Below, piece after piece: positions 21,091-32,515 of a DNA stretch of 64,000 bases (position 1 is its first letter; each line of letters starts with the position of its first letter). The translations under genes and the position numbers were made by a program. The DNA is from Channa striata (taxonomy: Eukaryota > Chordata > Actinopteri > Anabantiformes > Channidae), in NCBI GenBank assembly GCA_033026295.1, contig CM065174.1, positions 496,001 through 560,000 on the forward strand, given 5' to 3'. The notes below the pieces were generated by a model. It did not search any database. It was not told the origin of the DNA and worked only from the letters and a program-made list of their open reading frames with translations.

Positions 21091-22560
21091 CAGGAATATA
21101 AAATTAGTTTTGATTACTGAATCAGATGTTTTTGCTGCAGTTACACTGTCACAGCTTTGAAGAAGTGAACGTGACATGTTTTGAGTTACGCAACTGTCCC
21201 TCTCTCTTTCTAAGCTAGAAGAATGTACTCAGGGGCATCAGTCTTACAAAAGTTAAGGTTCTAAATGTTGTGTACTCTACAGGTTTTATTCTACTCACTT
21301 TTTTTTTTTTAATCATTGAGACCAAGATACCAGGAGGGTGAAGGTGGCGTGTAAGAAGACAAAGTGGAATGGTCTTCATATTGATATTGACCATCTTCAT
21401 ATTAACTGAACACATCTGATCCAGGTAATTAACAGTAGGGCTAGTTGGAAAACGAGCAAAACAGCAGCTCTCATTGACCTACAAATACAAAACAAATATT
21501 CTTTTAGATATCTTGTGAAGGATGTTGCAAAACTGAGCCCCAATCACCTGACTTTGTACAATATGATCATGTTTTTCGCTTTGTATTTTTTGGAATGCTG
21601 TGTGAGCATTGTCCATGTTCTGCAATAATATGTACGTTTGACTTGTTTTTATTTTCACTGTCTTTCAAGACCAAAGCTGGCTACTCGGTGTTAATGTGAC
21701 AATACTGACCCATCACTCATCACAAGCTGCTGGAGACCCTTACCTCCAAGGCCAGGAAGGCACTGTTGAGTGAGCTTTCTTTATGTAAGTGGTTACATTC
21801 CTTTGTTTTTTCTAACTAAGAACAACTTTGTAATGTAGACGTGATATTTACTATTGCTCTTTTAAGTCATGAAATGTTTCGCCGAATCAAGTCTGCAAAG
21901 TAAAAAGAAGTGCTTGGGAAAATGTATAGATTCAATAATTGTAATGTAAACATGACATAATTAATACACATAGTTTAGTGAAGAAAACAAAAAAGTTAAA
22001 TTCTCCCTAAATTTTAAGTGCATTTAAAGTTCATTCAAAGTAACAAGAGACAAAAACTTAAACGCTGTTTTACTAAATTTAGTGCAAGAAATTAAACAAC
22101 AAAGAGTTTTTTGATCTCAGATTATATCCTGAAGCACAAACAAAGGTGTGGACAGTTGTTAGTCAAACCTGGCACAAATGGACCTGTTACCCAGCATAGG
22201 CAGCCTGGCAACATTAAAACCTGATCATTAATGTGCATGGGTAGCTTGAATATTATAAATATGGAAACATTTCATTTTTTTTGTGGGGAATTCAAACTTG
22301 GGTGCAGTTACTTAAAAGGAAAACAAGGTGGCCGTGCTGGCTAATGTAGAGGTTAGAGTTGAATAGAGGAACGTAAACAGGAAGTAAGAAACAAAAATCT
22401 TAGAGTTCGATGGCAAGAAAGGATAACAACATTGCATGACCCTCCAATGTAGTCCAATTCCAGTGCAGTCGATTGGTAAAGAGTTGAAGTAGCAAATATC
22501 TGACTCTGGACATTTTTTTAGAAGTCACAGCTAAGTTTCCCACAGCTGCAGTGCGGCAGT
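21091..22560. other. Spacer, nothing recognised
   Basis: 1.5 kb of AT-rich DNA without a coding frame over 66 aa or a repeat that I recognise. An 11-T run lies near 21299-21310. Confidence 0.5.
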
Positions 22561-22966
22561 CCTTCAATTCAATTCAACTTTATTTATATAGCGCCAATTT
22601 ACAATAAGGTCATCTCAAGGCACTTTACATAATAAAGACAGTGGAGAGGAAAAACTCCCTTTAACGGAAGAAACCTCCAGCAGAACCAGGATCAAGGTGG
22701 ACGGACATCTGCCTTGACCGGTTGGGCTGAGTGGAAAGTGGAGAGAGAAAAGAACAGAGCAACAAAAGCAACAACAAAACATTGAGCAGGTTAGTAGGAC
22801 CAGTAGCTGCACACTGGAGGACACACAGCGCCAAATCCGGGGACACCTGTGGACAGGGACATAGAGAGGGAGACAGAGAGGGAGAGAGACGACTACGGGA
22901 CAAAGAAGATACAGAGTTAATGTCCTACAGTGGTGACATTATATACATATACATACATATATATAC

Positions 22967-23014
<48 letters not shown>

Positions 23015-23066
23015 GATATGATACAAGGAGATCTTTTAGATATGATGGAGCTTGACCATTTAGTCC
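22561..23066 (-). mobile_element. L2-type LINE 3' end (right part of a copy split by L1)
   Basis: On the minus strand the element ends at the left with AATTCAATTCAACTTTATTT (22565-22584), the typical L2 microsatellite tail. It contains GCGCCAATTTACAATAAGGT, AACAGAACCAGGATC-like and GTAGCTGCACACTGG blocks shared with 44.3-44.8 kb. Part of the body is replaced by a CA microsatellite (22938-23013). The homology continues GGAGATCTTTTAGATATGAT up to 23055, stops at the L1 poly(A) and resumes at 28193. Confidence 0.9.
22938..23013. repeat. CA/TA microsatellite inside the L2 copy
   Basis: ATACATATATATACACACAC-type array. It replaces the stretch between GTGGTGACATT and GGAGATCTTT that other L2 copies have. 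Confidence 0.9.
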
Positions 23067-23280
23067 TTTTTTTTTAACACTTTATTTTTCTTTTTACATG
23101 TACAAGAAAAAAAGAACAACAACAAGACAAACAAACAGAAAAAAACACAAGAGAAGAAAAGAAGGTGTGGGTGGTAAAACCCATGAACACGGTGGATTGC
23201 CTTATCTCTAGTTTGTTTTATGACATATCAATATTCTGGTCTCCATCGTGTCTTTGACACATAAACATGGTCCATTTCTC

Positions 23281-23793
23281 TCATTTCTCTCTGCATTGTT
23301 TCTCTTGAATTCGTATCTTGTGGGTCAGTTGTTCCACAACATGTATTCCCTTTACTATTTTCAGCCATTCATCTTGTGTTGGAGGGTCTGGTTTACACCA
23401 TCTTTTTGTTATTGCTTTTTTACCCGCTACTAACAATATTTTAAACAAATATCTGTCTTCTCTTGACACATTATTTCTTGTCCTATTACCAAAATAAAGC
23501 ACTTCACAAGATCTGGGTATATCATAGCCCAGAATTTTGCTAATAACCAAATGAACATTCTCCCAAAATCGTGATATGCCCGGACAAAGCCAAAAGATAT
23601 GGGAGTGATTTATATTTACTGCACCACAGAACCTCCAACATGGTTGTGTTACAGATAGAGATTTACTTTTCAATTTGGGTGTGATAAAATATCTGATTAA
23701 ATTCTTCCAACAATATTCTCTCCAAGTGTGGGATGATGTAGTAGACTGTTGTGTTTTCCATATATGTACCCATTCATCCTCAGAAATGTTCAA
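23281..23793 (-). pseudogene. L1-like ORF2 C-terminal region
   Basis: A 170-aa open piece with CWRFCGAVNINHSHIFWLCP, a Cys/His motif typical of the end of L1-type ORF2 (inferred to aid RNA binding). It is in a different frame from the polymerase pieces upstream, and there are stops between 24425 and 23793. Confidence 0.75.
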
Positions 23794-24083
23794 ACCTAAT
23801 TCTTGTTCCCACTTCTGTTTTACATATATTGTTGAACTTCCTCTTCTGTCCTTTAACTGCTGCTATAATGTGGATATTATTCTAAATTTCTTTGACTTAT
23901 AGATTCCTGTTATAGTTCTAATTATTCCGTTTGTGTCCAAATTTATTTTAGGCTTTACTTCCCTCTCATAAAAATCCCTTAGTTGTAGATATCTAAAGTG
24001 GTCCTGGTTGTACAATGTATAGTTTTGTTTCATCTCCTGAGAACTCGTGAAGTTCCCATCCTTTATCACTGTATGTAGAGCTG

Positions 24084-25444
24084 TTATTCCCCCTTGTATA
24101 CAATGTTGATGTAAAATTGATGGTCAAAACTATTCGGGATAAAATGTTTGTCATAAGCTACCCATCGAAGCAGTCTGAGTTCTGATTCTAGTTTATGTTT
24201 CCGTACTATATGAAGCCACATTTTTAGTGTAAATTGGGTAAGAGAATCCACCTTTTGAAGTAGTTCTTTTGTTTTGCCCCCATCTCCAATGAAACTTTGA
24301 ATTTCCCGCCCTTGTGTAAATTGCTCCAAGTCTTTCCATTTTGGCCTGTAGGCTTTGTCACACCAGCAGGCTACAGGTCTAATTTGTGCCGCATAGAAAT
24401 ATTCCTTGAGATTTGTTAGTCCCATACCCCCTTTATGTTTCTCAAGTTGTAAGGTTTCAAATTTGATTCTTGGCCTATGACCATTCCATATAAATCTTGA
24501 GATAACTTTGTCCCATTTTCTGAATTGATTCTCAGGTATTTCAATGGGTAATGACTGGAATAAGTCGTGGGAGGATATTCATCTTTATAGTCTCTATCCG
24601 TGAACTAAAATACAATGCGAGTACGGCCCACCTATCAACGTTGTTCCTAATGTCCCTATTTACTTAAGTGTAATTAGCTTCATACAAGTTAGCAGTTCTC
24701 CTTGTTAAAGTAACCCCAAGATATTTCATTTTGGTTGCTTTCCAATTCAGTTTATATTTCTATTGTATATGTTTAGATAGGAAATAATTCAATGGTAATA
24801 TCTGTGTCTTAGCTAGATTTAACTTGTATCCAGAGTAGAAACCGAACTCTTTAATTAACACTATCAAATGCCTTCTCAGCGTCAAGGCTTAGTAAGGCTG
24901 CATTAATATTACTGTGTGTAATATGTTCAATAACATGTAGTGTCCTCCTTATATTGTCTTGGCTTTGGCATCCCTTAGTAAACCCTGTCTGATCTTCATC
25001 TATAATGTCGTTCATAAAATTTTCATATCTTTTTCCTATAATGGAGGTATACAATTTATAGTCTACGTTTAGTACTGATATAGGTCTGTAACCCGAGCAG
25101 GTCTCAGTGTTGTTTCCTTTGGGAATCACTGATATTATCGCTTCCTTACATGATGGTGGCAGTTCACCATGTTCAAGTGTGTGGTTAAATGATAACTCCA
25201 GTAGTGGTATAAGTTGTTCACTGAATGTTTTTTACCACTCAGATGCCAAGCCATCACTTCCAGGGGACTTATTTGTTTTTAGTTTACTCACTGCTTTCTC
25301 TTTTTCTGCTCTTGAGATAGGTAAAGTCAAAAGGTCATTCTGATTTTTCCCAATTGCAGGCAGATCCAATGTCTCCAGGAATTCTTTCATCTGGTCGGCA
25401 TTAGCCGAGTGTTTTTGACTATACAAATCCTCATAGTAGTTCAT
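24084..25444 (-). pseudogene. L1-like ORF2 reverse transcriptase, broken
   Basis: Pieces in order on the minus strand: KLKTNKSPGSDGLASEW (ends 25232), YRPISVLNVDYKLYTSII and LLSLDAEKAFDSVN (25129-24851; RT fingers and first catalytic Asp), then a gap with stops where the FADD block should lie, and 24425-24084 (thumb region, GLTNLKEYFYAAQIRPVACW). At least four frame breaks. Not functional. Confidence 0.8.
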
Positions 25445-25912
25445 TAGTTAGTTTCAATCTCTTTTGGTTCATAGGTTATCTGGTTTGTAGTTGTGTCTCT
25501 AATTTTGTGGATTATCCTATCCACCTGTTGCTTTTTTAATCTTTTTGCTAATAATCTGGTTGCCCTAGGTTCCACCTCATAATAGGATTGTTTAAAAAAT
25601 CTTGCCTTCTTCTAGACCTCTACGTTTAATATTTTGTCTATACTATCCTTAATTTCTTTAATTTAAGGTAGTAGTGAGGAATCATGTGTGTGCTTATGTA
25701 TTTGTTCTAATTCTAACAGTTTCTCCTTTTCTTTTTTATACATTTCTTCCTTAGATTTTTTGATATATTCTGTCTTAGCTATCTTTCCCCTCATAACTGC
25801 TTTGAGAGCATCCCTCAAAATAACAGGGTTAACCTCTCCATTATCATTTTCAATTTGATAGGTAGTAATCTCTTTTTTTAATTTCTTCAACAATTGATTT
25901 GGTATTTAAAAT

Positions 25913-26410
25913 TCATACATTTAGTCTCCATAATTTCCTTTTCTCCTGTGGTTTTAAGTGATTTTTTTGACATACTGCACAGTCATCTGATACATCTGCC
26001 TCCTCAATTTCACATTCCCTTACTCGATACATATGCTTTTTATTCATAAAGAAGTAATCAACTCCAGAATAGCTATATTTAGGTGCTGAGTAGTACGTGT
26101 AATCCCTCTTAGAGGGATGAAATTCCCTCCAAATATCGATTATACCAAATGCTTTAAGTACTGTCTTGGGCATTTTAGTAACGCTTTTGGAGCTTCTCCT
26201 ATTGTTTGTCATGTCTATAGAGCTATAGAATGTATTTGTATAGCCAAACCTCCTAAGTTTCTCACTCTCCTGTCCAGACAAGTGTGTCTCCTGCAGATAT
26301 ACAATCTGTGATTTGTTTCTTTTCAATTTAGACATTATCTTCCAACGTTTGACAGGATTATTCAGGATATTAACATTCAATGACAATATTTTGATATTAT
26401 TTTCTTTCAT
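25913..26410 (-). pseudogene. L1-like ORF2 endonuclease with internal deletion
   Basis: 165-aa frame. The start is KILSLNVNILNNPVKRWKI, with YLQETHL (catalytic Glu) near residues 38-44, then a jump after about residue 70 to IDIWREFHPSKRDYTYYS and a region ending VSDDCAV in place of the SDH motif. About 90-100 residues of the usual domain are missing, in frame. Confidence 0.75.
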
Positions 26411-26998
26411 TTGTATTCATGCAGTTGCTTTGCGATCCAGAGCCAAACGTAAAAAAGAACACATAACCTGTGAAAATTTAACCAAACATAAAACTTTGTG
26501 GGTTCCAAGGGGAAGGGTGTATTTTGACATCGCCTATATTCCCTGTTGGTGGGAGGAGGGTGAAATGCCTCATGAACGTAGGAGCCCTCCCTAGTAGTGA
26601 CATAATACTCACTTTTACTAGAAATGTCCAACATTTAGCGCTATCTTTAGCCATGTCCTCAGTCGGTTTCACAAACTCACTGAATCAAGTCACAAGTCTG
26701 TAGAAATACGTGGCCCAGGGTTAGAAATTTTAAGTGGCAGCTTGCATCCAAAGGAGGGTGAGTGACTTATCTAAATAGAACTAAATCTAAGTCAGAAAGT
26801 GAAAATGTTTTCTAATCCAATATGAATAGAAGGGTGAAAAGTCACTTCCTTAAATTTTTTCATAGTATATTAGAATAACTCAGTCTATAAATGCCAATTC
26901 AGCTGTGGTAGTTATATTCAGTTCAGATTGTCTGATATCCAAAATAATACCTCCGTTTCACCAGATGCCGTTCCTTAATGGGTGGTTCGATTTGTCCG

Positions 26999-27973
26999 TC
27001 ATCCAAGCCACTTTGTCTTACATACCCTTTCACTTTTAAAACTGGCTCTTCTAAATTCTCTGAGCCTCTCTCTTGCACGTTGAGCGGCTCCGCCTGTGCT
27101 GCTGGTACGTTTCCAAGGTAACAGCTCGTTCAGCCGCTCCTCCATGGCCGTCACGGTGTCCGTCTTCTTAGTCACTGTCACCTGGAGTCCGCGCTTATTC
27201 AGGTCCTGGGCTGCCTCATCCGCGTTCCCATAGATCCGCGACCTGGAGTCCCAGAACACCCGTATCTTCATATAAGGTGTCTGGAACCGGATTCCCTTCT
27301 CCTTTAGTGCTGCTTTGATGGGTCCATATGCCTTGCGCCTCTCCATGATGTCAGCCACATAATCGTTGTCAAAGTAAAGATGCTTGCCCTCAATTTCAAT
27401 CTTCTGTTGCCAAGCTTTCCTAAGAATCAACTCTTTGACATAGAATTGTAAAAAGTTCAATATTATTGATCTCGGTGGTGACTTGGCATCTGGCTTTGGG
27501 ATTAATGCTCTGTGTGCCCGCTGGATTTGGAGCTCCGTACCTTCAGGCAGAGTCAGATGACTTTCAAACAGTGTATGTACAAATTCAATCACCGATGTCC
27601 CCTCGTTTCCTTCTGGTACTCCATAGATTCTGAGATTATTTCTTCTTGAAAGACTCTCCAAGTCAACTAGCTTGTTCTGCATCTCCATGCTCTGCTTCGC
27701 TACTGTCACCAGCGTGTCTTTAACTTCCATGCAGGCCGACTCCAGCTCTGCTATCCTTGTTTGTGCCTCTGTGATATTAGCGTTTTGATTCTGTAGCTCT
27801 AGCAAAACTTCATCTTTAAACTTGGCGAGGTCATCTCTCAGAGTATTCTTGACTTCACTTTTAAATTCACTCAAATCACGTCTCATGACTTGTTTAAAGT
27901 TGTTTATCTCCTTGGAGAGTAGTGTTAGACTTTTAAGTAGCACGTAACAGTTAGCATTGACTTTACCTGACAT
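26999..27973 (-). CDS. L1-like ORF1 protein, open
   Basis: A complete 324-aa frame from Met (27973) to stop (26999). It has a coiled coil at about 15-110 with heptads, an RNA-recognition domain starting SRRNNLRIYGVPEG (109-122), a C-terminal domain at about 195-270 (HLYFDNDYVADIMERRKAY) and a basic end (290-324). ORF1p is an RNA-binding trimer that coats LINE RNA in the cytoplasm. It is intact although ORF2 next to it is broken, so the insertion may be fairly recent or ORF2 may have decayed by chance. It resembles host genes annotated as LINE-1 type transposase domain-containing protein, but the context shows a mobile element. Confidence 0.85.
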   Translation of the reverse strand: MSGKVNANCYVLLKSLTLLSKEINNFKQVMRRDLSEFKSEVKNTLRDDLAKFKDEVLLELQNQNANITEAQTRIAELESACMEVKDTLVTVAKQSMEMQNKLVDLESLSRRNNLRIYGVPEGNEGTSVIEFVHTLFESHLTLPEGTELQIQRAHRALIPKPDAKSPPRSIILNFLQFYVKELILRKAWQQKIEIEGKHLYFDNDYVADIMERRKAYGPIKAALKEKGIRFQTPYMKIRVFWDSRSRIYGNADEAAQDLNKRGLQVTVTKKTDTVTAMEERLNELLPWKRTSSTGGAAQRARERLREFRRASFKSERVCKTKWLG

Positions 27974-28188
27974 CGTTTTACAGTCTCCGTTTTGCCATCT
28001 TTGCCATCTCCGAATTTTCTAGGGTTGTACTCATCTTCTTATCATTCTTATGACTCCTTTGCAGTTTCCCTCCTCTCATACTTAAATTGAATGTTTCCGA
28101 AGTAAATTGTACTCGCGGTGAGGTATTTTTCCAAAACCAACTAAGGGGAGTTCAGCTTTACACATCCATCTTGTTGCAGCGCCACCCC

Positions 28189-28265
28189 CCCGTTTAGTGC
28201 TTTATAGGTAAGAAGAAGGGTTTTAAATTCTATTCTACATTTAATGGGAAGCCATTATAAGTCCT
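28189..28265 (-). mobile_element. L2-type LINE, left part of the copy split by L1
   Basis: GCTTTATAGGTAAGAAGAAG and TTCTACATTTAATGGGAAGC match 45.13-45.19 kb and continue the L2 copy that stops at 23062. Homology ends near 28262. Confidence 0.85.
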
Positions 28266-29467
28266 GTGCTTGCCCATACCATTGTTGGAGTTTAGCTATC
28301 AGTACAACATTACACAATCAACTGAAATACTTTAGAAGAGATGGATCTTATTTTCACTTGCACAAGGGGTCATAAGAGGAAAGCTAAGTCTAACTACCAG
28401 TAGTCTCATACAAGGGGTTCAGTAGTGGGCAGTCATTGGAGGAGGCCGGAAGGCTGTGATTAACTACCGAAACATTGACCTTCGATGACTTAGCAAATGG
28501 GTTTTGGACACTACCCGTAGTAGCAGCCTCTGAACCTTAGATGGCCTTTAACCACAACAGAGATTGGGAGTGGACTGGAATAGGGCAAAACTGGACAGTA
28601 TCAGTGAAAGTTTACTGTGGATTACTGTAACCCTAACCACTGAATGAAGCCATTCAAAGTTATACATCATCTATCTGTTTAGCGAAAGAGACTACTCCTC
28701 CTTCTTGCAAGACTTCCCTGTAACCATGAAAAATAGTTTCAAAATACAGTGGTGTAGGTCATGGCGTAGAACAGGGGTGTCGAACTCCAGACTACACCCC
28801 TGGAATCTGATGGTCCCATGGGTTCAGACTTTGCAGATGCTTAAAAAAGGGGACATGGAAGCTTATTTGCATTCAAAGCTATGGACACTCCCAAAACCAA
28901 GCCTTTGTCAGCATACTGAAATATATACTATATTTCACACAGAAAACATCATTGGATTTGGATCAAGAACACACATTTGCAAACAATTAAGCTTATGACA
29001 TTTCTAAACTGTTTTTGGGGTGTGTTTGACATTGGGCCCCAACACTTTTTTTTACCACTTGTCTCACACTTACGTAATGTTAGTATCATCAGTGGGAGCT
29101 TTCAGAATGAGTTCCTGTTGCTACCCTGGGTGTCCCCTGTCTTTAGAGTTTAAGAGAGGTCAAAGCAAAACTTCATCTTAGAAAGGGTGCAGGGTGTGAT
29201 GTAAGTAGAGCAACAGGTGAATACTCAGGTTCAGACAATATCAGTTGGTTTTGTCATTTCTAACCCAAGCATTGATGTTTCTTCCAACTGTTTGCTTGTC
29301 GGTGTGTTGGTTCAGCATCATTTCTCATCTGTTCACGTGTGCATAATGTGTAAGTTAAAAATTGTGGCACACAAGTCCGAACTTAAACAGGCCATCAAAA
29401 CAGCTATCAAAACAAGTATAATTATTTCACTATGTTCACAGTAGAATTGTGTACCTGAAGGATGATC
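28266..29467. other. Spacer upstream of an OR pseudogene
   Basis: No gene is recognised. Around 28770, ACAGGGGTGTCGAACTCCAG resembles the end of a dispersed fish DNA element (possibly hAT), but no second end was found. Confidence 0.4.
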
Positions 29468-30019
29468 ATGATGAACTCTACCCGCGTTTCCTTTTTTACA
29501 CTTGCTGCATACTTTGGCAGCGGAAGGTTAATGTATTTTTATTTCACGGTGGTCCTGTCTTTTTATATTTTTATAGTTAGCACAAATCTTTTGCTGATTG
29601 TGGTCATCTGTAAAAACAGAGGTTTACATGAACCCATGTAGGTGTTCCTGTGCAGCCTATTTGTAAATGACCTGTATGGTAGTACAGGCTTGTTTCCCTT
29701 CCTTCTAGTTCAGATCCTCTCTGACATTCACGCAGTTTCTCCTTCACTTTGTTTTCTGCAGATGTATTGTATACATACTTATTTAGCTGTGGAATTTTTG
29801 TTGTTAACTGTCATGTCCTATGATAGGTGCATTGCCATCTGTTATCCCCTACAATATAACACATGCATGACATCTGAAGAGATTGCTACACTCATTGCTG
29901 CAACGTGGCTATATCCTCTCCTTGCATGTATTGTAATAATATATTTGAATTCTCATTCACAACTGTGTGAAAACACCATTTACAAAGTTTACTGTGATAA
30001 CCACAGAAAAAGAACTTGA
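29468..30019 (+). pseudogene. Olfactory receptor pseudogene, nonsense plus truncation (subfamily A)
   Basis: Related to the ORs at 4739 and 8907 but clearly older: it opens MNSTRVSFFTLAAYF and carries LHEPM, then TAG (29639-29641) where relatives have Tyr in PMYMF (codon 58). The rest is open: LYGSTGLFPFLLVQILSD, VMSYDRCIAICYPLQY (with DRC instead of DRY) and YKVYCDNH. It ends in the second extracellular loop; TM5-TM7 are gone and a LINE fragment follows directly at about 30010. Confidence 0.9.
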
Positions 30020-30350
30020 AACCCATACATATTACCTTTGTGAGAGATACAAGGAAGAGATACAAGGCAGAAAAAATCTTAGTGCTACATGAAGATGTTT
30101 TACATTCCATGAGAAGTAATTCATTTTTAAGTGCAAAGGACGATCCGGAAGAGTTCTCTTTCCAACAAGTGAGGTCGCTGAGCGTGCAGTTTGGCAGCTC
30201 ATTCCACCATCGTGGGATCATGAGCCTAAGAGTTTTCCTTGGTCTCTTCTGTGGGGTGCTGGGACTATCAGACATCTTTCGCTGGCAGAGAACATCGGAC
30301 GGGAGGGATTGTAGACCTTAATGATTGAGTTGGGGTTGAACACTCTGTAG
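30016..30350 (-). mobile_element. LINE 3' fragment (L2/CR1-like, second family)
   Basis: The minus-strand frame contains RPRKTLRLMIPRWWNELPN, typical for the end of an L2/CR1-type polyprotein. The right end (ACCTTAATGATTGAGTTGGG, 30317-30336) matches the fragment at 62.6 kb. It abuts the truncated OR. Confidence 0.65.
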
Positions 30351-30564
30351 GTTACCTCTGTAACATTGAGCACATTACAGGCTATAGATTATTCAGGTAA
30401 ATACTTTATGTAGTTTGTGATTTTGGTTAGTGTGACTACAGTAGATGTAAAATTCCGGCTTTGAAAACATGTTGATTTTGTTGCTGATGATATTATTTTT
30501 TTAAGATGGAAGATACGTTTGAGGTCACTTGATAATTAGTCACTTCAACTTAGCCTTTGTTTCT
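30351..30564. other. Spacer, nothing seen
   Basis: Short AT-rich segment. Confidence 0.4.
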
Positions 30565-30818
30565 CATTTATAGGGAAAACTTAATAAATCCTCCTTGAGT
30601 AGCTCTAGGTTAAAACCGCTTTTAACGAAAGAGACCTTTTACAGAACAAGGCTTGGGGTGAGGTGTCCTTGAGAAGCTGGGCTGAGAGGAGAATGGACAA
30701 TAAAAGTAATGAAGTGCAAGAGGAAACAAGGTTGTTGCCACCGGTAACTGCACATTGGAAACTCTAAAGGTGGACACACCTGCAGAAAGGTACAGAGAGA
30801 AATTAACATGCGAATCAT
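30565..30818 (-). mobile_element. L2-type LINE 3' end, old fragment
   Basis: Diverged matches to the L2 tail: GGGAAAACTTAATAAATCC, TTGAGTAGCTCTAGG, TTTTAACGAAAGAGACC and TAACTGCACATTGGAAACTC. Confidence 0.65.
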
Positions 30819-30819
30819 G

Positions 30820-31960
30820 ACTTCCACACAGAGTGTAGGACTAAAAGCAGGGACTTTTTGGGAATTTTGGAACTATGATAGGGAAGGCTAGAGAGTTGGT
30901 TGACACGATACAGAGGAGGAAGGTAGTCATACTGTGTGTCCAGGAAACCGGGTGGAATGGTGGCAAGTCCAGAAGCTTAGGAGCCGGGTTCTAGTTGTTT
31001 TACCATGGTAGAGATGGAAGGAGAAATGGAGTAGGTGTTATCCTTACAGAGGAGGTTTTGAGGAATGTTGTAGAGGTGAAACAAGTATCAGACAGGGTGA
31101 GGAGTCTGAAGCTGGAAATTGAAGGTGTGATGTTCAGTTTTGTTAGTGGTTATGACAGACAGGTAGGACGTGAGTTAGAAGAGAAGGAAGAATTCTGGAG
31201 CGAGTTAGATGGAGTGATGCAGCGCATCCCCAGAGGTGAGAGAGTGGTGATTGGTGCAGATTTCAATGGAGATGTTGGTGAAGGGAACAGAGGTGATGAG
31301 AATATGATGGGTTTAGTCGGCAGCACAGAAACACAGAAGTACTTCTTCTAGAAGAGGTAAGAACACAGGATGACATAAAAAAGCGGAGGTAGGAGCACTC
31401 AGGTGGACCATGTGTTGTCAACGTATTCAGAAAGACATCAGTGACTCCAAAGTATTGGTTGGGGTGAGCGTAGCCAGACCACACAGGGTGACTCTGGTGC
31501 TGAGTCATCAAGTTGTATAGTTTAGGGGATGAGCTGAGAAAGGCTCTGGGTGATGAGGAGGGGCTTCCAGATGAATAGACAATTACAGCTATGTGATCAG
31601 GGAGACTTGGTGTTGGAATGAGAAAGTTCAGGAGTATATAAAGAGAGAGAGGTTAGCTAAGACAAAGTGTGACACAGAGGACAGAGATTAGACAGGTACA
31701 GAGAGATGCAGGGTAAGGTCAAGGTAGAGGTGGCAAAGGCCAAACAAAGAGCTAATGAGAACTTGTATGGCAGGTTGGACACTAAGGAGGGAGAGGTGGA
31801 TCTGTACACGTTCGTGAGATGGAAAGCATGTGCAGCAGCTTAGTGTGATTGAAGACAGGCATGGAAATGTATTGACATGTGCCAGGAGTGTGATGGGAGG
31901 ATGAAAGGAAGAGAATGAAGAGGTGACTGGTGTGGAGCAGGAAAAAGCAAAGATTTAAAT
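30820..31960 (+). mobile_element. RTE-type LINE, endonuclease and spacer fragment
   Basis: Contains the endonuclease frame 30995-31351 and continues to about 31960 in broken frames toward the reverse transcriptase. The upstream part (30840-30990) matches 2385-2530 with frame changes. It lacks the 3' end. Confidence 0.75.
30995..31351 (+). pseudogene. RTE endonuclease fragment
   Basis: 118 aa: FYHGRDGRRNGVGVILTEEV, VEVKQVSDRVRSLKLEIEGV and IPRGERVVIGADFNGDVGEG. The GADFN motif holds a catalytic Asp/Asn pair. The N-terminal Glu motif is out of frame upstream, and the C-terminal SDH part is missing after a stop at 31351. Confidence 0.75.
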
Positions 31961-32095
31961 TCACTCATTTGTCAGATGCTTTCTTCCAAAGTGGCTGACA
32001 GATGAGGTTAGATATTTGCTGATGATGAAGTTCAAGGCATCTTGGCGCAGGCAGGTTTCTAACCTGCAACTCCCACAAGTTAAACAGAGTTCCGT
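31961..32095 (-). repeat. Old SINE/L2-tail repeat fragment
   Basis: TTTGTCAGATGCTTTCTTCC, then AAAGTGGCTGACAG and TTCTAACCTGCAACTCCC. This resembles the 'gacgcttttatccaaag' family seen at 46.0 kb. Confidence 0.5.
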
Positions 32096-32515
32096 TCTTC
32101 GTCGTCTTCTCTACTCTGTCTAAATTACAACCATGTGTTTTATAATCGATTCATTAGGCGTTTACCTGTCGTTGCTCGGCCAGTGACACACAGTTCTTTT
32201 CCATTAGATGACTCTACAATCTCATCACCCATTTCTGCATGTCTTCTACATCTCTGTGTAAGTGACTCTGGACATCTCTGCTCTGATAAGACACCTCTTC
32301 AGCTTTTTCACATGTTAACATAAAGTGAGAGATTGTCCAGGGAGGATTCAGTAGGGTCCTCACAGTGAAAAGTCTACTTGATTTTAGTGTGGTTTAGCAC
32401 GCTTGCTACAAATCCTACCAACGATTCGGGACAGAGCGGCGTGCTGCATGCACGCGCTCGCACACATAATACGGGTTTGTTACTAGAGGGCTCGTAGGAT
32501 AGAAGAGAAAGTCAT
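32096..32515. other. Spacer, nothing firm
   Basis: No coding signature is visible. Near 32430-32470 there is a GC-rich alternating tract (GCATGCACGCGCTCGCACAC). Confidence 0.4.

Larger units (their letters stand above)
23060..28192 (-). mobile_element. L1-like LINE, nearly full length, inserted in L2
   Basis: Minus-strand element with ORF1 (27973-26999), a spacer, and ORF2 endonuclease (26410-25913), reverse transcriptase (about 25890-24580) and C-terminal zinc-knuckle region (23793-23281), ending with a poly(A) tail (T run at 23066-23075 on +). The flanks CCATTTAGT (about 23053-23061) and CCGTTTAGT (about 28189-28197) look like a target-site duplication with one difference. ORF1 is open; ORF2 has several breaks. 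It is probably a fish L1/Tx1-type family. Confidence 0.85.

Noticed and set aside
26999..27973. Domesticated host gene related to LINE-1 type transposase domain-containing proteins
   Set aside because: It lies at the correct place before ORF2 of an L1-like element with poly(A) tail and probable target duplication, so it is ORF1 of that element.
32430..32480. GC-rich palindromic-looking tract as a possible RNA gene
   Set aside because: No tRNA-like arms or box sequences could be found; probably simple alternating sequence.
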